64,000 bases of DNA from positions 124,001 through 188,000 of the forward strand of contig NZ_LZTA01000069.1 in NCBI RefSeq assembly GCF_001665875.1, written 5' to 3'. This document shows positions 1 to 8,617 of this stretch, piece after piece; position 1 is the stretch's first letter; each line of letters begins with the position of its first letter. The notes under the pieces are model-generated. The model was not told where the DNA came from. It did no database searches and saw nothing but the letters and a program-made list of their open reading frames with translations. This DNA comes from Mycobacterium sp. 852002-40037_SCH5390672 (lineage in GTDB: Bacteria; Actinomycetota; Actinomycetes; Mycobacteriales; Mycobacteriaceae). Position numbers and translations under genes: made by a program.

Positions 1-1
1 T

Positions 2-928
2 TTGGCGTTTGCCTTAGCGGTGCCCGACAACAGCACCGCGATGATGACCAAGCTGAAGGGCGGCATCGGTGCCCTCACCGAACACCTGCGTGAGCTTTTC
101 ATCGCCCACGGTGGCGAGATCCGGTTCCGCACCAAGACCGAAGAGATCCTCGTCGACCGAGGGCACGCGACTGGCGTGCGACTGCGAGACGGATCGACGA
201 TCTCGGCGCCGATCGTGGTGTCCAACCTGTCACCCGACATTACACTCACCGAGCTGATCGCACCCGAACACGTTGCCGCCCAGCTGGTCTCGCGCGTCTC
301 CGGCCGTGACCACAGAGCCTCGTTCGTGCAGATCCACTTCGCCCTGGACGGGCTGCCCGAATTCGCCCCGCCCTATGAGTTCCTCAACGAGGAAGGCATG
401 CAACAGTCGGTCGGAATCTTCGGGTCACCCGAGGAGCAACAGCTGCACTGGGAAAACTGCCGCCGGGGCATCGTTCCGGACAACCCGTCGATGGGAATGC
501 AGATCCCCTCAGTGCACGACCCCAGCATGGCGCCGCCCGGCAAGCACGCGGCGAGCGCGTTCGCCTACGCCTTCCCGGTCGAAGTCAGCCGCGACCAGCA
601 TGGCCACCTCAAAAACGAAATGGCGCAACGGGTTATCGACAAGATCACCCGCCTGGCGCCCAACTTCAAGGACATCGTGATACGCCACATCACGTTCGCG
701 CCCTACCACATGAACTCCATGTTCGGCGCACCCTCGGGCGACTTCTGCCACGGGCTGTTACACCCCGATCTGATGGGGCCCAACCGGCCGGGCCCGAAAG
801 GCTTCCTGGACATGCCGATCGGAATCGACGGTCTCTACCTTGGCGGCGCCGGATGCCACGGCGGACCGGGCATCACCTTCACTCCTGGTTACAACGCCGC
901 GTACCAGGTGCTCGACGACGCGTCGTGA
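2..928 (+). CDS. CrtI/phytoene-desaturase-like FAD oxidoreductase, C-terminal part
   Basis: The frame is open from the window edge, so the gene begins upstream; the TTG at position 2 is not a credible start. The 308 visible residues lack the N-terminal FAD-binding GxGxxG and correspond to the substrate and C-terminal FAD region of NAD(P)/FAD-dependent amine-oxidase/CrtI-type enzymes. Supporting signs are the early KLKGGIGALTEHLRELF segment, typical of the family loop that precedes the second FAD strand, and the C-terminal GLYLGGAGCHGGPGITFTPG block that closes the FAD site. Such enzymes oxidise carotenoid or other hydrophobic substrates; in mycobacteria most members have no assigned substrate. 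It ends 11 bases before the convergent PEBP lipoprotein gene. The family call is firm, the substrate unknown. Confidence 0.8.
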   Translation: MAFALAVPDNSTAMMTKLKGGIGALTEHLRELFIAHGGEIRFRTKTEEILVDRGHATGVRLRDGSTISAPIVVSNLSPDITLTELIAPEHVAAQLVSRVSGRDHRASFVQIHFALDGLPEFAPPYEFLNEEGMQQSVGIFGSPEEQQLHWENCRRGIVPDNPSMGMQIPSVHDPSMAPPGKHAASAFAYAFPVEVSRDQHGHLKNEMAQRVIDKITRLAPNFKDIVIRHITFAPYHMNSMFGAPSGDFCHGLLHPDLMGPNRPGPKGFLDMPIGIDGLYLGGAGCHGGPGITFTPGYNAAYQVLDDAS

Positions 929-938
929 ATCGGCCGAA

Positions 939-1547
939 TCAGCCGCCGAACATCCCGGTGAGCTGCGCCTGCGCGGTCGCGGCGCCGGCGATCGTCTGCT
1001 CGGCCTGAACGCCGGCCAGGCCGCCGGGCAGCTGGTAGTCGTTGGGCAGCTGATAGAGGGTGAACCGGTAATGATGTGTGCCGGTTCCCGCCGGGGGACA
1101 GGGACCCTTGTACGCCGGCTGGCCCGCCGTGTTCGGCAAGGCGGTCGCCCCGGCCGGAGTTTGACCGTCGGCGGTGCTCCCGGAACCCGGGGCGATGCCG
1201 ATGACGACCCAGTGAACGTACAGCCCGTTGACGGCGTCGGGGTCGTCGACGACCAGGGCCGCGCCCAAGGGCGCCGACCACGCCAGCGGCGGTGCGATGT
1301 CGGCGCCTTTGCAGGTGTACTGCACCGGAATCGGCGCACCCTCGGTGAAAGCCGGGCTGCTGATCGTCAACGGTCGGTCCGCGGGCGCGTTCGGCGCCGT
1401 GCGGCCGAGGGTGGTGATCTTCGGCGTCGAGGACGTCGTCAGGTGGCTATTACCTTGGCCGCCGCAGCCGACCAGCGCCGGCGCGATCGCCAGCGCACCG
1501 ATCATCGCCGTGATTCGGTGAAACGTCCCCGCCGGCATCGATTCCAT
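939..1547 (-). CDS. YbhB/YbcL-type (PEBP) lipoprotein
   Basis: A phosphatidylethanolamine-binding-protein-fold lipoprotein of about 202 residues. The N-terminus is a lipoprotein signal ending in the lipobox LVGC, so the mature protein should be anchored to the outer face of the membrane through Cys28. The PEBP ligand-pocket signatures are present: a [14 protein letters not shown] block in the middle and [13 protein letters not shown] near the C-terminus. A Thr/Ser/Pro-rich spacer follows the lipid anchor. I use the ATG at 1547; ATG codons at 1568 and 1538 are also possible, and 1538 would give the most compact signal peptide. Its biochemical role in mycobacteria is unknown. Confidence 0.85.
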   Translation of the reverse strand: MESMPAGTFHRITAMIGALAIAPALVGCGGQGNSHLTTSSTPKITTLGRTAPNAPADRPLTISSPAFTEGAPIPVQYTCKGADIAPPLAWSAPLGAALVVDDPDAVNGLYVHWVVIGIAPGSGSTADGQTPAGATALPNTAGQPAYKGPCPPAGTGTHHYRFTLYQLPNDYQLPGGLAGVQAEQTIAGAATAQAQLTGMFGG

Positions 1548-1612
1548 GAATAACAGTCTGACTCGCATGCCCACAGTCGGGAAGGACCCGATTTCACCCG
1601 CGCACGCTGAAG

Positions 1613-2059
1613 TTACTTGCCGCGCTTCTCGACTTCGAGGACCCGCTTGCGCAGTCCCTCGGTGGCCGTGTCCATCAGGCTCTTGGCCCCCTTCTTGACC
1701 AGGAATCCGGGCACGGGCGCCACCAGGTCGACGGTGAGCTCGAAGCGGACCCGGGTGGAATCACCTTCGGGTGTCAGCGTGTACCGGCCCTCTTGAGCGC
1801 GTTGCTGTTTGGCGCTGACCAGGGTCCAGCCCACACCGTCGTCGTGAACGGTGTATTCGAGTTCCTGTTCGTCACTGACGCCGACGAGTTTGACGACCTG
1901 TCGGGACCTGGTCGGATGATTCTGGTCGTCGCGCTCGAGCACTTCGACCTCCTTGTGGGCCGACGACCACTCGGTCAACGACTCGATGTCGAACAGCACA
2001 TCCATGATTTCGTCGGGCGTCGCTTCGATGACGACTTCGCGCGAATCGGTGATAGCCAT
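1613..2059 (-). CDS. SRPBCC (START/Bet v1-like) family protein
   Basis: A 148-residue single-domain SRPBCC protein. It starts with the usual beta strand ([27 protein letters not shown]), has an internal strand-rich region with the [12 protein letters not shown] block, and ends in a long amphipathic helix with a charged tail. The fold forms a hydrophobic ligand cavity; mycobacteria carry many paralogues, mostly of unknown ligand, often annotated as polyketide cyclase/dehydrase or coenzyme Q-binding-like. It is cytoplasmic, with no signal peptide. The ATG at 2059 is the natural start. It lies just downstream of the broken SRPBCC gene at 2110-2374 on the same strand. The fold is certain, the function is not. 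Confidence 0.85.
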   Translation of the reverse strand: MAITDSREVVIEATPDEIMDVLFDIESLTEWSSAHKEVEVLERDDQNHPTRSRQVVKLVGVSDEQELEYTVHDDGVGWTLVSAKQQRAQEGRYTLTPEGDSTRVRFELTVDLVAPVPGFLVKKGAKSLMDTATEGLRKRVLEVEKRGK

Positions 2060-2109
2060 GTCGGGGAGATAGCCCGAGCAGTGCGGCTCGAAACCAGATG
2101 CATGGCGCG

Positions 2110-2374
2110 TCAGGGACTTGATTGAGCACCGACCTCAGAGAGGCGGGGGAGGACGACGTCGCGCCATCCCGGTCCCATCCGCTCGAAGGCCTGAGCCATG
2201 CGGTTGTCATCGAGCTCAAATCCGCTGTATTCCAAGAACACTCGGGTTCCGCCGCCTTCGGCTTCCAGCCGCCAGGTCAGTGTCGGGTTCGGTCAGCAAT
2301 CGCCACACCTTGGCCGGTGGAGCGGCCACGAATTGATCCACCCGGATCGTCGCGAACCGTGACGTTTCAGTCAT
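2110..2374 (-). pseudogene. AHSA1/SRPBCC gene with internal deletion and frameshift
   Basis: The first 31 codons read as the start of an activator-of-Hsp90-like SRPBCC protein (MTETSRFATIRVDQFVAAPP, then AKVWRLLTEPD). The frame then runs into unrelated residues and a stop. One base out of phase, from about position 2330, the family's C-terminus is read: LTWRLEAEGGG, the FLEYSGFELDDNRM block and GWRDVVLPRL, stopping at 2110. About 60-70 residues of the middle of the domain are missing and the two ends are in different frames (265 bases, not a multiple of three). The start overlaps the stop of the upstream ArsR regulator by four bases (ATGA), the usual ArsR-AHSA1 operon arrangement. No intact product is expected. 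Confidence 0.85.
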
Positions 2375-2697
2375 TCCAGCTCCTCTGCTACCTCGGCGAG
2401 GTTGGCCAGGCGGGCACGCCAGAACTTCTCGAACGGATGCAGCCACTCACCGAGCTCCGCCAATGGCTCGGCGGTCAGTCGGTAGATGCGATGACGCCCG
2501 TGCGGCCGGTCGGCCACCAGCCCCGCGTCACGCAGCACCTTGAGGTGCTCGGCGATCGCGGGCCGGCTGAGCTCGAACCGTGCGCTGAGTTCCCCCGCCG
2601 AGAGCGGTTGGTCAAAGAGGATCTCCAGCAGTTCGCGTCGCACCGGGCTGGCCAAGGCGAGGAAGATGCGATCGACGCCAGGCACGGTCAGCACCAT
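2371..2697 (-). CDS. ArsR-family winged-helix repressor
   Basis: A 108-residue ArsR/SmtB-type DNA-binding protein. The winged helix is clear: SPVRRELLEILFDQPLSAGELSARF is the first helix pair, LSRPAIAEHLKVLRDAGLV is the recognition helix, and RPHGRHRIYRLT is the wing. There are no Cys or His clusters typical of the metal-sensing ArsR proteins, so this belongs to the subgroup commonly paired with AHSA1/SRPBCC partners. It is translationally coupled to its partner, but that partner is broken here (2110-2374). A 7-6-7 inverted repeat at 2698-2717 touches its start codon and is a likely autoregulatory operator. It is divergent from the metallo-hydrolase downstream. Confidence 0.92.
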   Translation of the reverse strand: MVLTVPGVDRIFLALASPVRRELLEILFDQPLSAGELSARFELSRPAIAEHLKVLRDAGLVADRPHGRHRIYRLTAEPLAELGEWLHPFEKFWRARLANLAEVAEELE

Positions 2698-2717
2698 ATG
2701 TCGGACATTCCCGACAT
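2698..2717. promoter_or_regulatory. Inverted repeat, probable ArsR operator
   Basis: ATGTCGG and CCGACAT are perfect inverted arms separated by six bases. The repeat sits directly upstream of the ArsR start codon and in front of the divergent metallo-hydrolase gene. Position and symmetry fit an autorepression site; binding is inferred. Confidence 0.55.
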
Positions 2718-2790
2718 GTCAACTATTTCCGACGTGATACTCGGCGGAAATGCACGGTCGCCGGAACCCGCGGCGGCTAGCTTCCTGGGT

Positions 2791-3504
2791 GTGCATTTCG
2801 CCTGGGAACGCCTGACTGACCGTGTGCATCGCTGCCGGCTCCCGTTCTGCGATGTGTCCGTCGGTCTGGTGTGCGGCCGCGCCGGGGCGCTGCTCGTCGA
2901 CACCGGGACCACCCTCACCGAGGCGGCCGCGATCGATACCGACGTCAGGCTGCTTGCCGGGCGCCCGGTGAGGCATATCGTGTTGACGCACAAGCACTTT
3001 GATCACGTATTGGGCTCGTCGATGTTCAGCGGGGCGCAGGTTCACTGTGCGCCCGAGGTGGTCGACTACCTTGCATCGGCTACCGACCACCTTCGCCAAG
3101 ACGCGCTGCGTCATGGTGCCGACGCCACCGAGGTGGACGCGGCGATCGACGCACTGCGCCCCCCGCACAGCGGCGGTTACGACGCCGTCGTCGACCTGGG
3201 GGATCGGACGGTGACGATCGCCTACCTCGGCCGTGGCCATACAGCGTCGGACCTGGTCGTAATCGTGCCCGGGACGGAGGATGGCGAGCGGGTCGTGGTG
3301 TTCACCGGTGACTTGGTGGAGGAGTCCGCAGACCCCGCGATCGACGCCGACTCCGATGTCGCGGCCTGGCCCGCGACCCTGGACCGCCTCCTGGCGGTCG
3401 GGGGCCCCCAGGCGATCTACGTCCCGGGCCATGGCAGGGCCGTCGACGCGGAGTTCGTCCGTCGCCAGCGGGACTGGTTGGCCCGTCGTGCAGCGGCGCC
3501 GTGA
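2791..3504 (+). CDS. Metallo-beta-lactamase-fold hydrolase
   Basis: An MBL-fold metal hydrolase of about 237 residues. The metal-binding motif HxHxDH appears in the variant form THKHFDHVLG, followed later by GRGHTASDLVV (third metal ligand His), TGDLVEE (bridging Asp) and VPGHGR (last His), in the order of the family. These are B3-like/glyoxalase II-type enzymes with varied substrates; none can be named here. No signal peptide is seen. I start at GTG 2791, where the family's conserved sequence begins; an ATG at 2716 inside the ArsR inverted repeat would add 25 residues of poor family resemblance. It diverges from the ArsR gene, so the repressor may control it. Confidence 0.85.
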   Translation: MHFAWERLTDRVHRCRLPFCDVSVGLVCGRAGALLVDTGTTLTEAAAIDTDVRLLAGRPVRHIVLTHKHFDHVLGSSMFSGAQVHCAPEVVDYLASATDHLRQDALRHGADATEVDAAIDALRPPHSGGYDAVVDLGDRTVTIAYLGRGHTASDLVVIVPGTEDGERVVVFTGDLVEESADPAIDADSDVAAWPATLDRLLAVGGPQAIYVPGHGRAVDAEFVRRQRDWLARRAAAP

Positions 3505-3683
3505 TCGGTACTGTGTCGAAAGGTATTGTCTCCCAACGCGTTGGGGCCGCACGACGGAGCGGCGCCCCGCCAAACGCTCACCATGACCGGCCAACGGTCC
3601 GCGCCGATCACCGACCCGGCGCCGGAAACTGTCGCAAGTACAGGGTGTGGCAACAGTTTTGGCTCAAGTCGCTCGACCCCTGA

Positions 3684-3710
3684 TTGAACTGCCGTTGACG
3701 GGGATAGACT
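3684..3710 (+). promoter_or_regulatory. Possible promoter of isocitrate lyase gene
   Basis: TTGAAC at 3684-3689 and TAGACT at 3705-3710 resemble SigA-type -35 and -10 elements, but the spacer is only 15 bases. It lies about 40 bases before the start. Weak evidence. Confidence 0.25.
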
Positions 3711-3748
3711 CACGCTCAGTGGAATCGTGCAAAGAGGAGCGTGAAGAC

Positions 3749-6037
3749 ATGGCGATCATTGATAAGGACACGCAGGTCCGGCCGTCGTTTGGCGAAGAGA
3801 TCGCTGCCACGCAGCAATACTTCGACGATCCGCGCTTTGCCCGCATCACGCGCCTCTTCACCGCCCGCCAGGTAGCAGAGCAGCGCGGCACCATCCCCAC
3901 CGACTACACCGTCGCCCGCAACGCGGCGGCCGCTTTCTACGAGCGACTGCGCGAGCTGTTCGCCGACAAGAAGAGCATCACCACGTTCGGCCCGTACTCA
4001 CCGGGTCAGGCGGTCGCGATGAAGCGGATGGGTATCGAGGGGATCTACTTGGGCGGTTGGGCGACGTCGGCCAAGGGCTCCACCACCGAAGACCCCGGTC
4101 CCGACCTCGCCAGCTACCCGCTGAGTCAGGTGCCCGACGACGCCGCGGTTCTGGTGCGCGCGCTGCTGACCGCCGACCGCAACCAGCAGTATCAGCGCCT
4201 GCGCATGAGTGAGCAACAGCGGGCCACCGCCACCGAATACGACTACCGGCCGTTCATCATCGCCGACGCGGACACCGGCCACGGGGGTGACCCGCACGTG
4301 CGCAACCTGATCCGGCGATTCGTCGAGGTCGGTGTGCCGGGATATCACATCGAGGACCAGCGTCCCGGCACCAAGAAGTGTGGTCACCAGGGCGGGAAAG
4401 TCCTGGTGCCATCCGACGAGCAGATCAAACGCCTCAACGCGGCGCGCTTCCAGCTCGACATCATGAAGGTGCCCGGCATCATCGTCGCCCGCACCGATGC
4501 GGAGGCGGCCAACCTGCTCGACAGCCGGGCCGACGAGCGCGACCAGCCGTTCCTGCTCGGCGCCACCAACCTCAACATCCCTTCGTACAAGTCGTGCTTC
4601 CTGGCGATGGTGCGCCGCTTCTACGAGCTGGGTGTCAAAGACCTCAACGGTCACCTTCTCTATGCGCTACCCGAAGGGGAGTACGCCGAGGCCGGGGCCT
4701 GGCTCGAGCGCCAAGGCATCCAGGGCGTGATCTCCGACGCCGTCAATGCCTGGCGCGAGAACGGGAAACAGTCGATCGATGACCTGTTCGACCAGGTCGA
4801 GTCGCGCTTCGTGGCGGCCTGGGAGGACGACGCCGGGTTGATGACCTACGGCGAGGCCGTGGCTGACGTGCTCGAATTCGATGCGAGCGAGGGCGAGCCC
4901 GCCGACATGAGCGCCGACGAGTGGCGGGCCTTCGCGGTGCGAGCGTCGCTGTACTCCGCGAAGACCAAGGCGAAGGAGTTGGGCGTCGACCCGGGTTGGG
5001 ACTGCGAGCTGGCGAAGACCCCCGAGGGCTACTACCAGATCCGCGGCGGCATCCCGTACGCCATCGCGAAGTCACTGGCGGCCGCGCCGTTCGCCGACAT
5101 CCTGTGGATGGAGACGAAGACCGCCGACCTGGCCGACGCCAAACAGTTCGCCGACGCCATCCACGCCGAGTTCCCCGACCAGATGTTGGCCTACAACCTG
5201 TCACCGTCGTTCAACTGGGACACCACCGGCATGACCGACGAGCAGATGAAGCAGTTCCCCGAGGAGCTGGGCAAGATGGGCTTCGTCTTCAACTTCATCA
5301 CCTACGGCGGGCACCAGATCGACGGCGTGGCGGCCGAGGAGTTCGCCACCTCGTTGCAACAGGACGGCATGCTGGCGCTGGCCCGCTTGCAGCGCAAGAT
5401 GCGCCTGGTCGAATCCCCTTACCGCACACCGCAAACGCTGGTCGGCGGGCCGCGCAGCGATGCGGCGCTGACCGCTTCCTCGGGTCGCACCGCAACCACC
5501 AAGGCGATGGGCGAGGGCTCGACCCAACACCAGCACCTCGTGCAGACCGAGGTGCCGAAGAAGCTGCTCGAGGAGTGGCTGGCGATGTGGAGCGAGAATT
5601 ACAGCCTCGGTGAGAAACTCCGGGTGCAGCTGCGGCCCCGCCGGGCCGGCTCGGACGTGCTGGAACTCGGCATCTACGGCAACGACGACGAGCAGCTGGC
5701 CAACGTCGTGGTCGACCCAATCAAGGACCGGCACGGCCGCAGCATCCTTCAGGTGCGCGACCAGAACACCTTCGCCGAGAAGCTACGGCAGAAGCGGCTG
5801 ATGACCCTGATCCACCTGTGGCTGGTGCATCGCTTCAAGGCCGACGCGGTGATCTACGTGACGCCGACCGAGGACAACCAATATCAGACCTCGAAGATGA
5901 AGTCGCATGGCATCTTCAGCGAGGTGTATCAAGAGGTCGGCGAGATCATCGTCGCCGAGGTGAACCGGCCCCGAATCGCCGAGCTGCTGCAGCCCGACCG
6001 GGTCGCGCTGCGCAAGCTGATTACCAAGGAAGATTAG
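3749..6037 (+). CDS. aceA: Isocitrate lyase 2 (long form)
   Basis: Cleaves isocitrate to glyoxylate and succinate in the glyoxylate shunt; the mycobacterial enzyme can also act as methylisocitrate lyase in propionate disposal. The 762-residue product is the long ICL2 form. The catalytic loop KKCGHQGGK (nucleophilic Cys) is intact and is preceded by the ADTGHGG and [12 protein letters not shown] metal and substrate segments. The extra C-terminal part, absent from ICL1, follows after about residue 600. In M. tuberculosis H37Rv this gene is split as aceAa/aceAb; here it is a single intact frame. ATG 3749 is chosen over upstream in-frame codons because GAGGAG precedes it at a good distance and the protein then starts with the conserved [11 protein letters not shown] long hairpin follows the stop. 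Confidence 0.95.
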   Translation: MAIIDKDTQVRPSFGEEIAATQQYFDDPRFARITRLFTARQVAEQRGTIPTDYTVARNAAAAFYERLRELFADKKSITTFGPYSPGQAVAMKRMGIEGIYLGGWATSAKGSTTEDPGPDLASYPLSQVPDDAAVLVRALLTADRNQQYQRLRMSEQQRATATEYDYRPFIIADADTGHGGDPHVRNLIRRFVEVGVPGYHIEDQRPGTKKCGHQGGKVLVPSDEQIKRLNAARFQLDIMKVPGIIVARTDAEAANLLDSRADERDQPFLLGATNLNIPSYKSCFLAMVRRFYELGVKDLNGHLLYALPEGEYAEAGAWLERQGIQGVISDAVNAWRENGKQSIDDLFDQVESRFVAAWEDDAGLMTYGEAVADVLEFDASEGEPADMSADEWRAFAVRASLYSAKTKAKELGVDPGWDCELAKTPEGYYQIRGGIPYAIAKSLAAAPFADILWMETKTADLADAKQFADAIHAEFPDQMLAYNLSPSFNWDTTGMTDEQMKQFPEELGKMGFVFNFITYGGHQIDGVAAEEFATSLQQDGMLALARLQRKMRLVESPYRTPQTLVGGPRSDAALTASSGRTATTKAMGEGSTQHQHLVQTEVPKKLLEEWLAMWSENYSLGEKLRVQLRPRRAGSDVLELGIYGNDDEQLANVVVDPIKDRHGRSILQVRDQNTFAEKLRQKRLMTLIHLWLVHRFKADAVIYVTPTEDNQYQTSKMKSHGIFSEVYQEVGEIIVAEVNRPRIAELLQPDRVALRKLITKED

Positions 6038-6051
6038 CCAGCGGCTTGACC

Positions 6052-6083
6052 GCGGCCGCCTCATCGACCGATGCGGCGGCCGC
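6052..6083 (+). terminator. Hairpin terminator after isocitrate lyase
   Basis: Arms GCGGCCGCC and GGCGGCCGC are perfect complements, with an inner CATCG/CGATG stem and a two-base loop, starting 14 bases after the stop codon. There is no U tract, as is common for mycobacterial intrinsic terminators. Confidence 0.7.
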
Positions 6084-6209
6084 TGAGTGATCGCGTCGTT
6101 CCACCGCCGACCTGCACCGGTGCGTCGTCAGCGTCCCGGGTGGCCACCCCGTCATACGCGTGTCCCCACTATCTAGGTTCGCCGGCCCCGTCGATGCCGA
6201 AAATTTACC

Positions 6210-6236
6210 TTGCGCACAGTTGCATAAGTGTAGGAT
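6210..6236 (+). promoter_or_regulatory. Possible promoter before small exported protein
   Basis: An AT-rich island in a 261-base gene-free stretch (6038-6298). TTGCGC at 6210-6215 and TAGGAT at 6231-6236 resemble -35 and -10 boxes, but with a short 15-base spacer. Low confidence. Confidence 0.25.
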
Positions 6237-6298
6237 TTAGCTTGTAACAAACGTGCGTTCAGATTTAACAAACGCGCCGGAACAGAGAGGAGCGCCTG

Positions 6299-6517
6299 AT
6301 GAGGACCCCAATCAAGAAGGCGATCGCGGTGTTCGGTGGTGCGGCAGCGGTTGTTGTGACGGTCGGATTCGGCGCCGCAGGCATTAGCCCGATGGGCAGT
6401 GCCTCGACGCCGACGACGCACCCGCCATCCAGCGTCACGACGATGCAGCCCGGCACAGCCGCGCCCGGCGTGCACCTCGCCACGCTCACCGGCTGCATTC
6501 CGGGAGCGAACTGCTAG
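6299..6517 (+). CDS. Small exported protein with C-terminal two-Cys tail
   Basis: A 72-residue protein starting at an ATG with a good AGAGAGGAG ribosome site. The N-terminus is a Sec-type signal (MRTPIKKAIAVFGGAAAVVV). A Thr/Ser/Pro-rich linker follows, and the chain ends in TGCIPGANC, two cysteines five residues apart at the extreme C-terminus. The signal peptide (AVFGGAAAVVVTVG versus ALFGGAAMLVLSVA) and the overall plan match the next gene at 6670, so the two look like related neighbours. The cysteines could form a small disulfide loop outside the cell. I recognise no named family or function. A 13-bp-stem hairpin follows the stop. Confidence 0.75.
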   Translation: MRTPIKKAIAVFGGAAAVVVTVGFGAAGISPMGSASTPTTHPPSSVTTMQPGTAAPGVHLATLTGCIPGANC

Positions 6518-6532
6518 CAACCCACTGTTTGC

Positions 6533-6564
6533 GATGGCCCATCACACCGGCGTGATGGGCCATC
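6533..6564 (+). terminator. Perfect 13-bp hairpin terminator
   Basis: GATGGCCCATCAC and GTGATGGGCCATC form a perfect stem with a six-base loop, 16 bases after the stop of the small exported protein. Confidence 0.75.
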
Positions 6565-6669
6565 TTCGTCCGGTGCAATCTCGGGGCCAGGATCTGTTTG
6601 CGCAGCCACGCCCCGGGGTAAGAAAAAGTGGGCGGCGCGAAGTGGCGCGAGTGGAGATTGGGGGATCCG

Positions 6670-7071
6670 ATGAGATCTGGACCGAGGACGACGGTCGCAC
6701 TGTTCGGCGGTGCGGCGATGCTCGTGCTGTCGGTCGCCTGCGGCGGCGGTCATAAAGGCGGTCCCAGCAGCACCACCACAACGACGACCACGCCGTCGTC
6801 CAGCGTCGCGCCCTCCACTGCACCCGGTGGCGGCGGCGGTGAGCCGGGCGGCCCGACCGGCGGTGGCGGTCCCGGTGGCGGTGGCGGCGGTGTGCCCGGC
6901 GGCCCGACCGGTGGCGGCGGTCCCGGTGGCGGTGGCGGCGGTGTGCCCGGCGGCCCGACCGGTGGCGGCGGTCCCGGCGGAGGCGGCGGCAGCATTCCGG
7001 GCGTCGGCGGTGGCGGCGGCGGACCGGGCGGTGGCGGCGGTTGCGTCGGCAACGTCTGCGGCGGCTACTGA
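6670..7071 (+). CDS. Glycine-rich lipoprotein with 17-residue tandem repeats and Cys tail
   Basis: A 133-residue exported protein. ATG 6670 gives a clean lipoprotein signal, MRSGPRTTVALFGGAAMLVL then lipobox LSVAC. A Thr/Ser linker (SSTTTTTTTPSSSV) is followed by about three and a half copies of a 17-residue unit of the form x-PGGPTGGGGPGGGGGG, and the protein ends in GCVGNVCGGY with two cysteines. An in-frame start at 6628 would add 14 residues and spoil the signal peptide. The plan mirrors the preceding small exported protein. It is not a PE_PGRS protein: there is no PE domain and the repeat lacks the GGA/GGN pattern. Function is unknown; a cell-wall spacer or anchoring role is only a guess. 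Confidence 0.75.
   Translation: MRSGPRTTVALFGGAAMLVLSVACGGGHKGGPSSTTTTTTTPSSSVAPSTAPGGGGGEPGGPTGGGGPGGGGGGVPGGPTGGGGPGGGGGGVPGGPTGGGGPGGGGGSIPGVGGGGGGPGGGGGCVGNVCGGY
6841..7038 (+). repeat. 51-bp in-frame tandem repeat
   Basis: Three full 51-base units (6841-6891, 6892-6942, 6943-6993) and a partial, diverged fourth (6994-7038) encode the Pro-Gly-rich part of the lipoprotein. The units are nearly identical at the DNA level, so copy number is likely to vary between strains. Confidence 0.85.
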
Positions 7072-7134
7072 TCACCGAGTCACGTTGAGCTAGCACTAAA
7101 ACGCAACCACAAAGACTTGCTCCCTAGCCGGTGG

Positions 7135-7172
7135 GGCCGGGATCACCTGGCCCCATCGGCTAAACCCTGGTC
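7135..7172 (+). terminator. 14-bp hairpin terminator
   Basis: TAGCCGGTGGGGCC pairs with GGCCCCATCGGCTA with a single G-T wobble around a ten-base loop, 63 bases after the Gly-rich lipoprotein stop and before the LLM oxidoreductase. Confidence 0.7.
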
Positions 7173-7238
7173 GGGACCTAGGGCCGAACCCGCAATCCGA
7201 GTTATGGTTCTCCGCAACTCGGATGCAAGGGGACTTCA

Positions 7239-8402
7239 ATGTCGAAGCTCAGGTTCGGATACTTCATCGCCCCATTCCACCGGGCGGGCACCAATCCGAC
7301 GCTGGCCTTGCAACGCGATCTACGGTTCGTCGAGCACCTCGATGCCCTGGGCTTCGACGAAGTCTGGTTGGGCGAACACCACTCGGCCGGCAGCGAAATC
7401 ATCAGTTCCCCAGAGATTTTCATCGCGGCCGCGGCCGAGCGGGCGAAGCGAATCCGGTTCGGCACCGGGGTCATTTCGCTGTCGTATCACAACCCGCTGT
7501 GGGTCGCCGACCGGCTGATGCTGCTGGATCACCTGACGCACGGCCGCATCATCGGCGGCGTGGGACCCGGCTCGCTGCCCAGCGACTCGTCGATGATCGG
7601 ACTCACCCCCACCGACACCCGAGAGCTGCTGGAAACCAATCTCGACATCGTCGTCCGGCTGCTGGCGGGGGAGACGGTCAGCGCCAAGACAGCGACGCAT
7701 CAGCTGTTCGACGCCAAGCTGCAGCTTGCCCCCTACTCCGACGGCGGGATCCCGCTGTCCGTCGCTGCGGTCGCGTCGCCGACGGGCGCGCGGCTGGCCG
7801 GCAAGCACGGCATCGGCCTGCTGTCCATCGGGGCGACGCTGACCGTCGAGGGTTTCAACGCGCTGTCCTACCACTGGGGCATCGTCGAGGAGCGTGCGGC
7901 GACTTTCGGCACGCAGGTCGACCGGAAGAACTGGAGCCTGGTCGGTTTGTTCCATCTCGCCGAGACCGAGCAGCAGGCCCGCGAAGAGGTCAAGTTCGGC
8001 ATCGAGCCGTGGTTCCGGTACTTCCAGAAGGTGGCCGCGTTCCCGCAGATGACGATGCCGGGGGAGCAGCTCGACGAAATGATCGACGTCATCAACGAGA
8101 ACGGGGCGGGCGTGATCGGCACGCCCGAGCGGGCGCGCGAGCAGGTGCAGCGGCTGTGGGATCAGTCCGGCGGGTTCGGCTGCATGCTGCAGATGGGTCA
8201 CGAATGGGCCAACCCGGCCGCCACCAGACGGTCCGCCGAATTGTTCGCCGCCGAAGTGATGCCGCACTTCCAGGGACAGGCGCAGCCGACGCTGGATGCT
8301 GCCCAGCGCGCCGGCCAGGCCCGCGAGAACCTCGCGCAGTCGCAGTTGGACGCCGTCGCGCACATGACGAAGAAATATCAGGACGAGGTCGACGCGAAAT
8401 AG
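7239..8402 (+). CDS. LLM-class flavin-dependent monooxygenase
   Basis: A 387-residue TIM-barrel oxidoreductase of the bacterial luciferase/limonene monooxygenase group, using FMNH2 or F420. The family pattern is present: MSKLRFGYFIAPFHRAGTNP start, DEVWLGEHHSAG near residue 40-50, the RIRFGTGVISLSYHNPLWVAD strand and the GRIIGGVGPGSLPSD loop. The GEHHS motif near residue 45 and the long C-terminal helical extension are typical of the alkane/limonene subgroup. The substrate cannot be deduced. The start has a GGGGA ribosome site just upstream (AAGGGGACTTCA). It stands alone between hairpin 7135-7172 and a small exported protein. Confidence 0.88.
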   Translation: MSKLRFGYFIAPFHRAGTNPTLALQRDLRFVEHLDALGFDEVWLGEHHSAGSEIISSPEIFIAAAAERAKRIRFGTGVISLSYHNPLWVADRLMLLDHLTHGRIIGGVGPGSLPSDSSMIGLTPTDTRELLETNLDIVVRLLAGETVSAKTATHQLFDAKLQLAPYSDGGIPLSVAAVASPTGARLAGKHGIGLLSIGATLTVEGFNALSYHWGIVEERAATFGTQVDRKNWSLVGLFHLAETEQQAREEVKFGIEPWFRYFQKVAAFPQMTMPGEQLDEMIDVINENGAGVIGTPERAREQVQRLWDQSGGFGCMLQMGHEWANPAATRRSAELFAAEVMPHFQGQAQPTLDAAQRAGQARENLAQSQLDAVAHMTKKYQDEVDAK

Positions 8403-8617
8403 CGGATGCCGAACCATCGCGCGAGTTAGCCGTATCGGTAATCGTCACCGTCGACGCGGACATCGCCTGATCAGCTACCTGCGCGATCTCACACTCGAGC
8501 GCTAACCGCTACCCAGCTCATTGCTAGTGACGAGGCGCAATCTCAAGTATGACCACCACCGCGTCCCAGATCCACAGGTTGGATGCAGCCGGCAGACGAC
8601 ATCGGCAATCACGAACA

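Noticed and set aside
2122-3504. A single 460-residue fusion starting before the ArsR gene
   Set aside because: The first 220 codons lie opposite the ArsR and AHSA1 genes and have no resemblance to an MBL-fold protein; the real start is near 2791.
6841-7038. CRISPR array
   Set aside because: The repeat is in frame and continuous with no spacers between units.
6670-7071. PE_PGRS-like protein
   Set aside because: No PE domain, short length and Pro-Gly repeat unlike GGA/GGN; lipobox signal instead.
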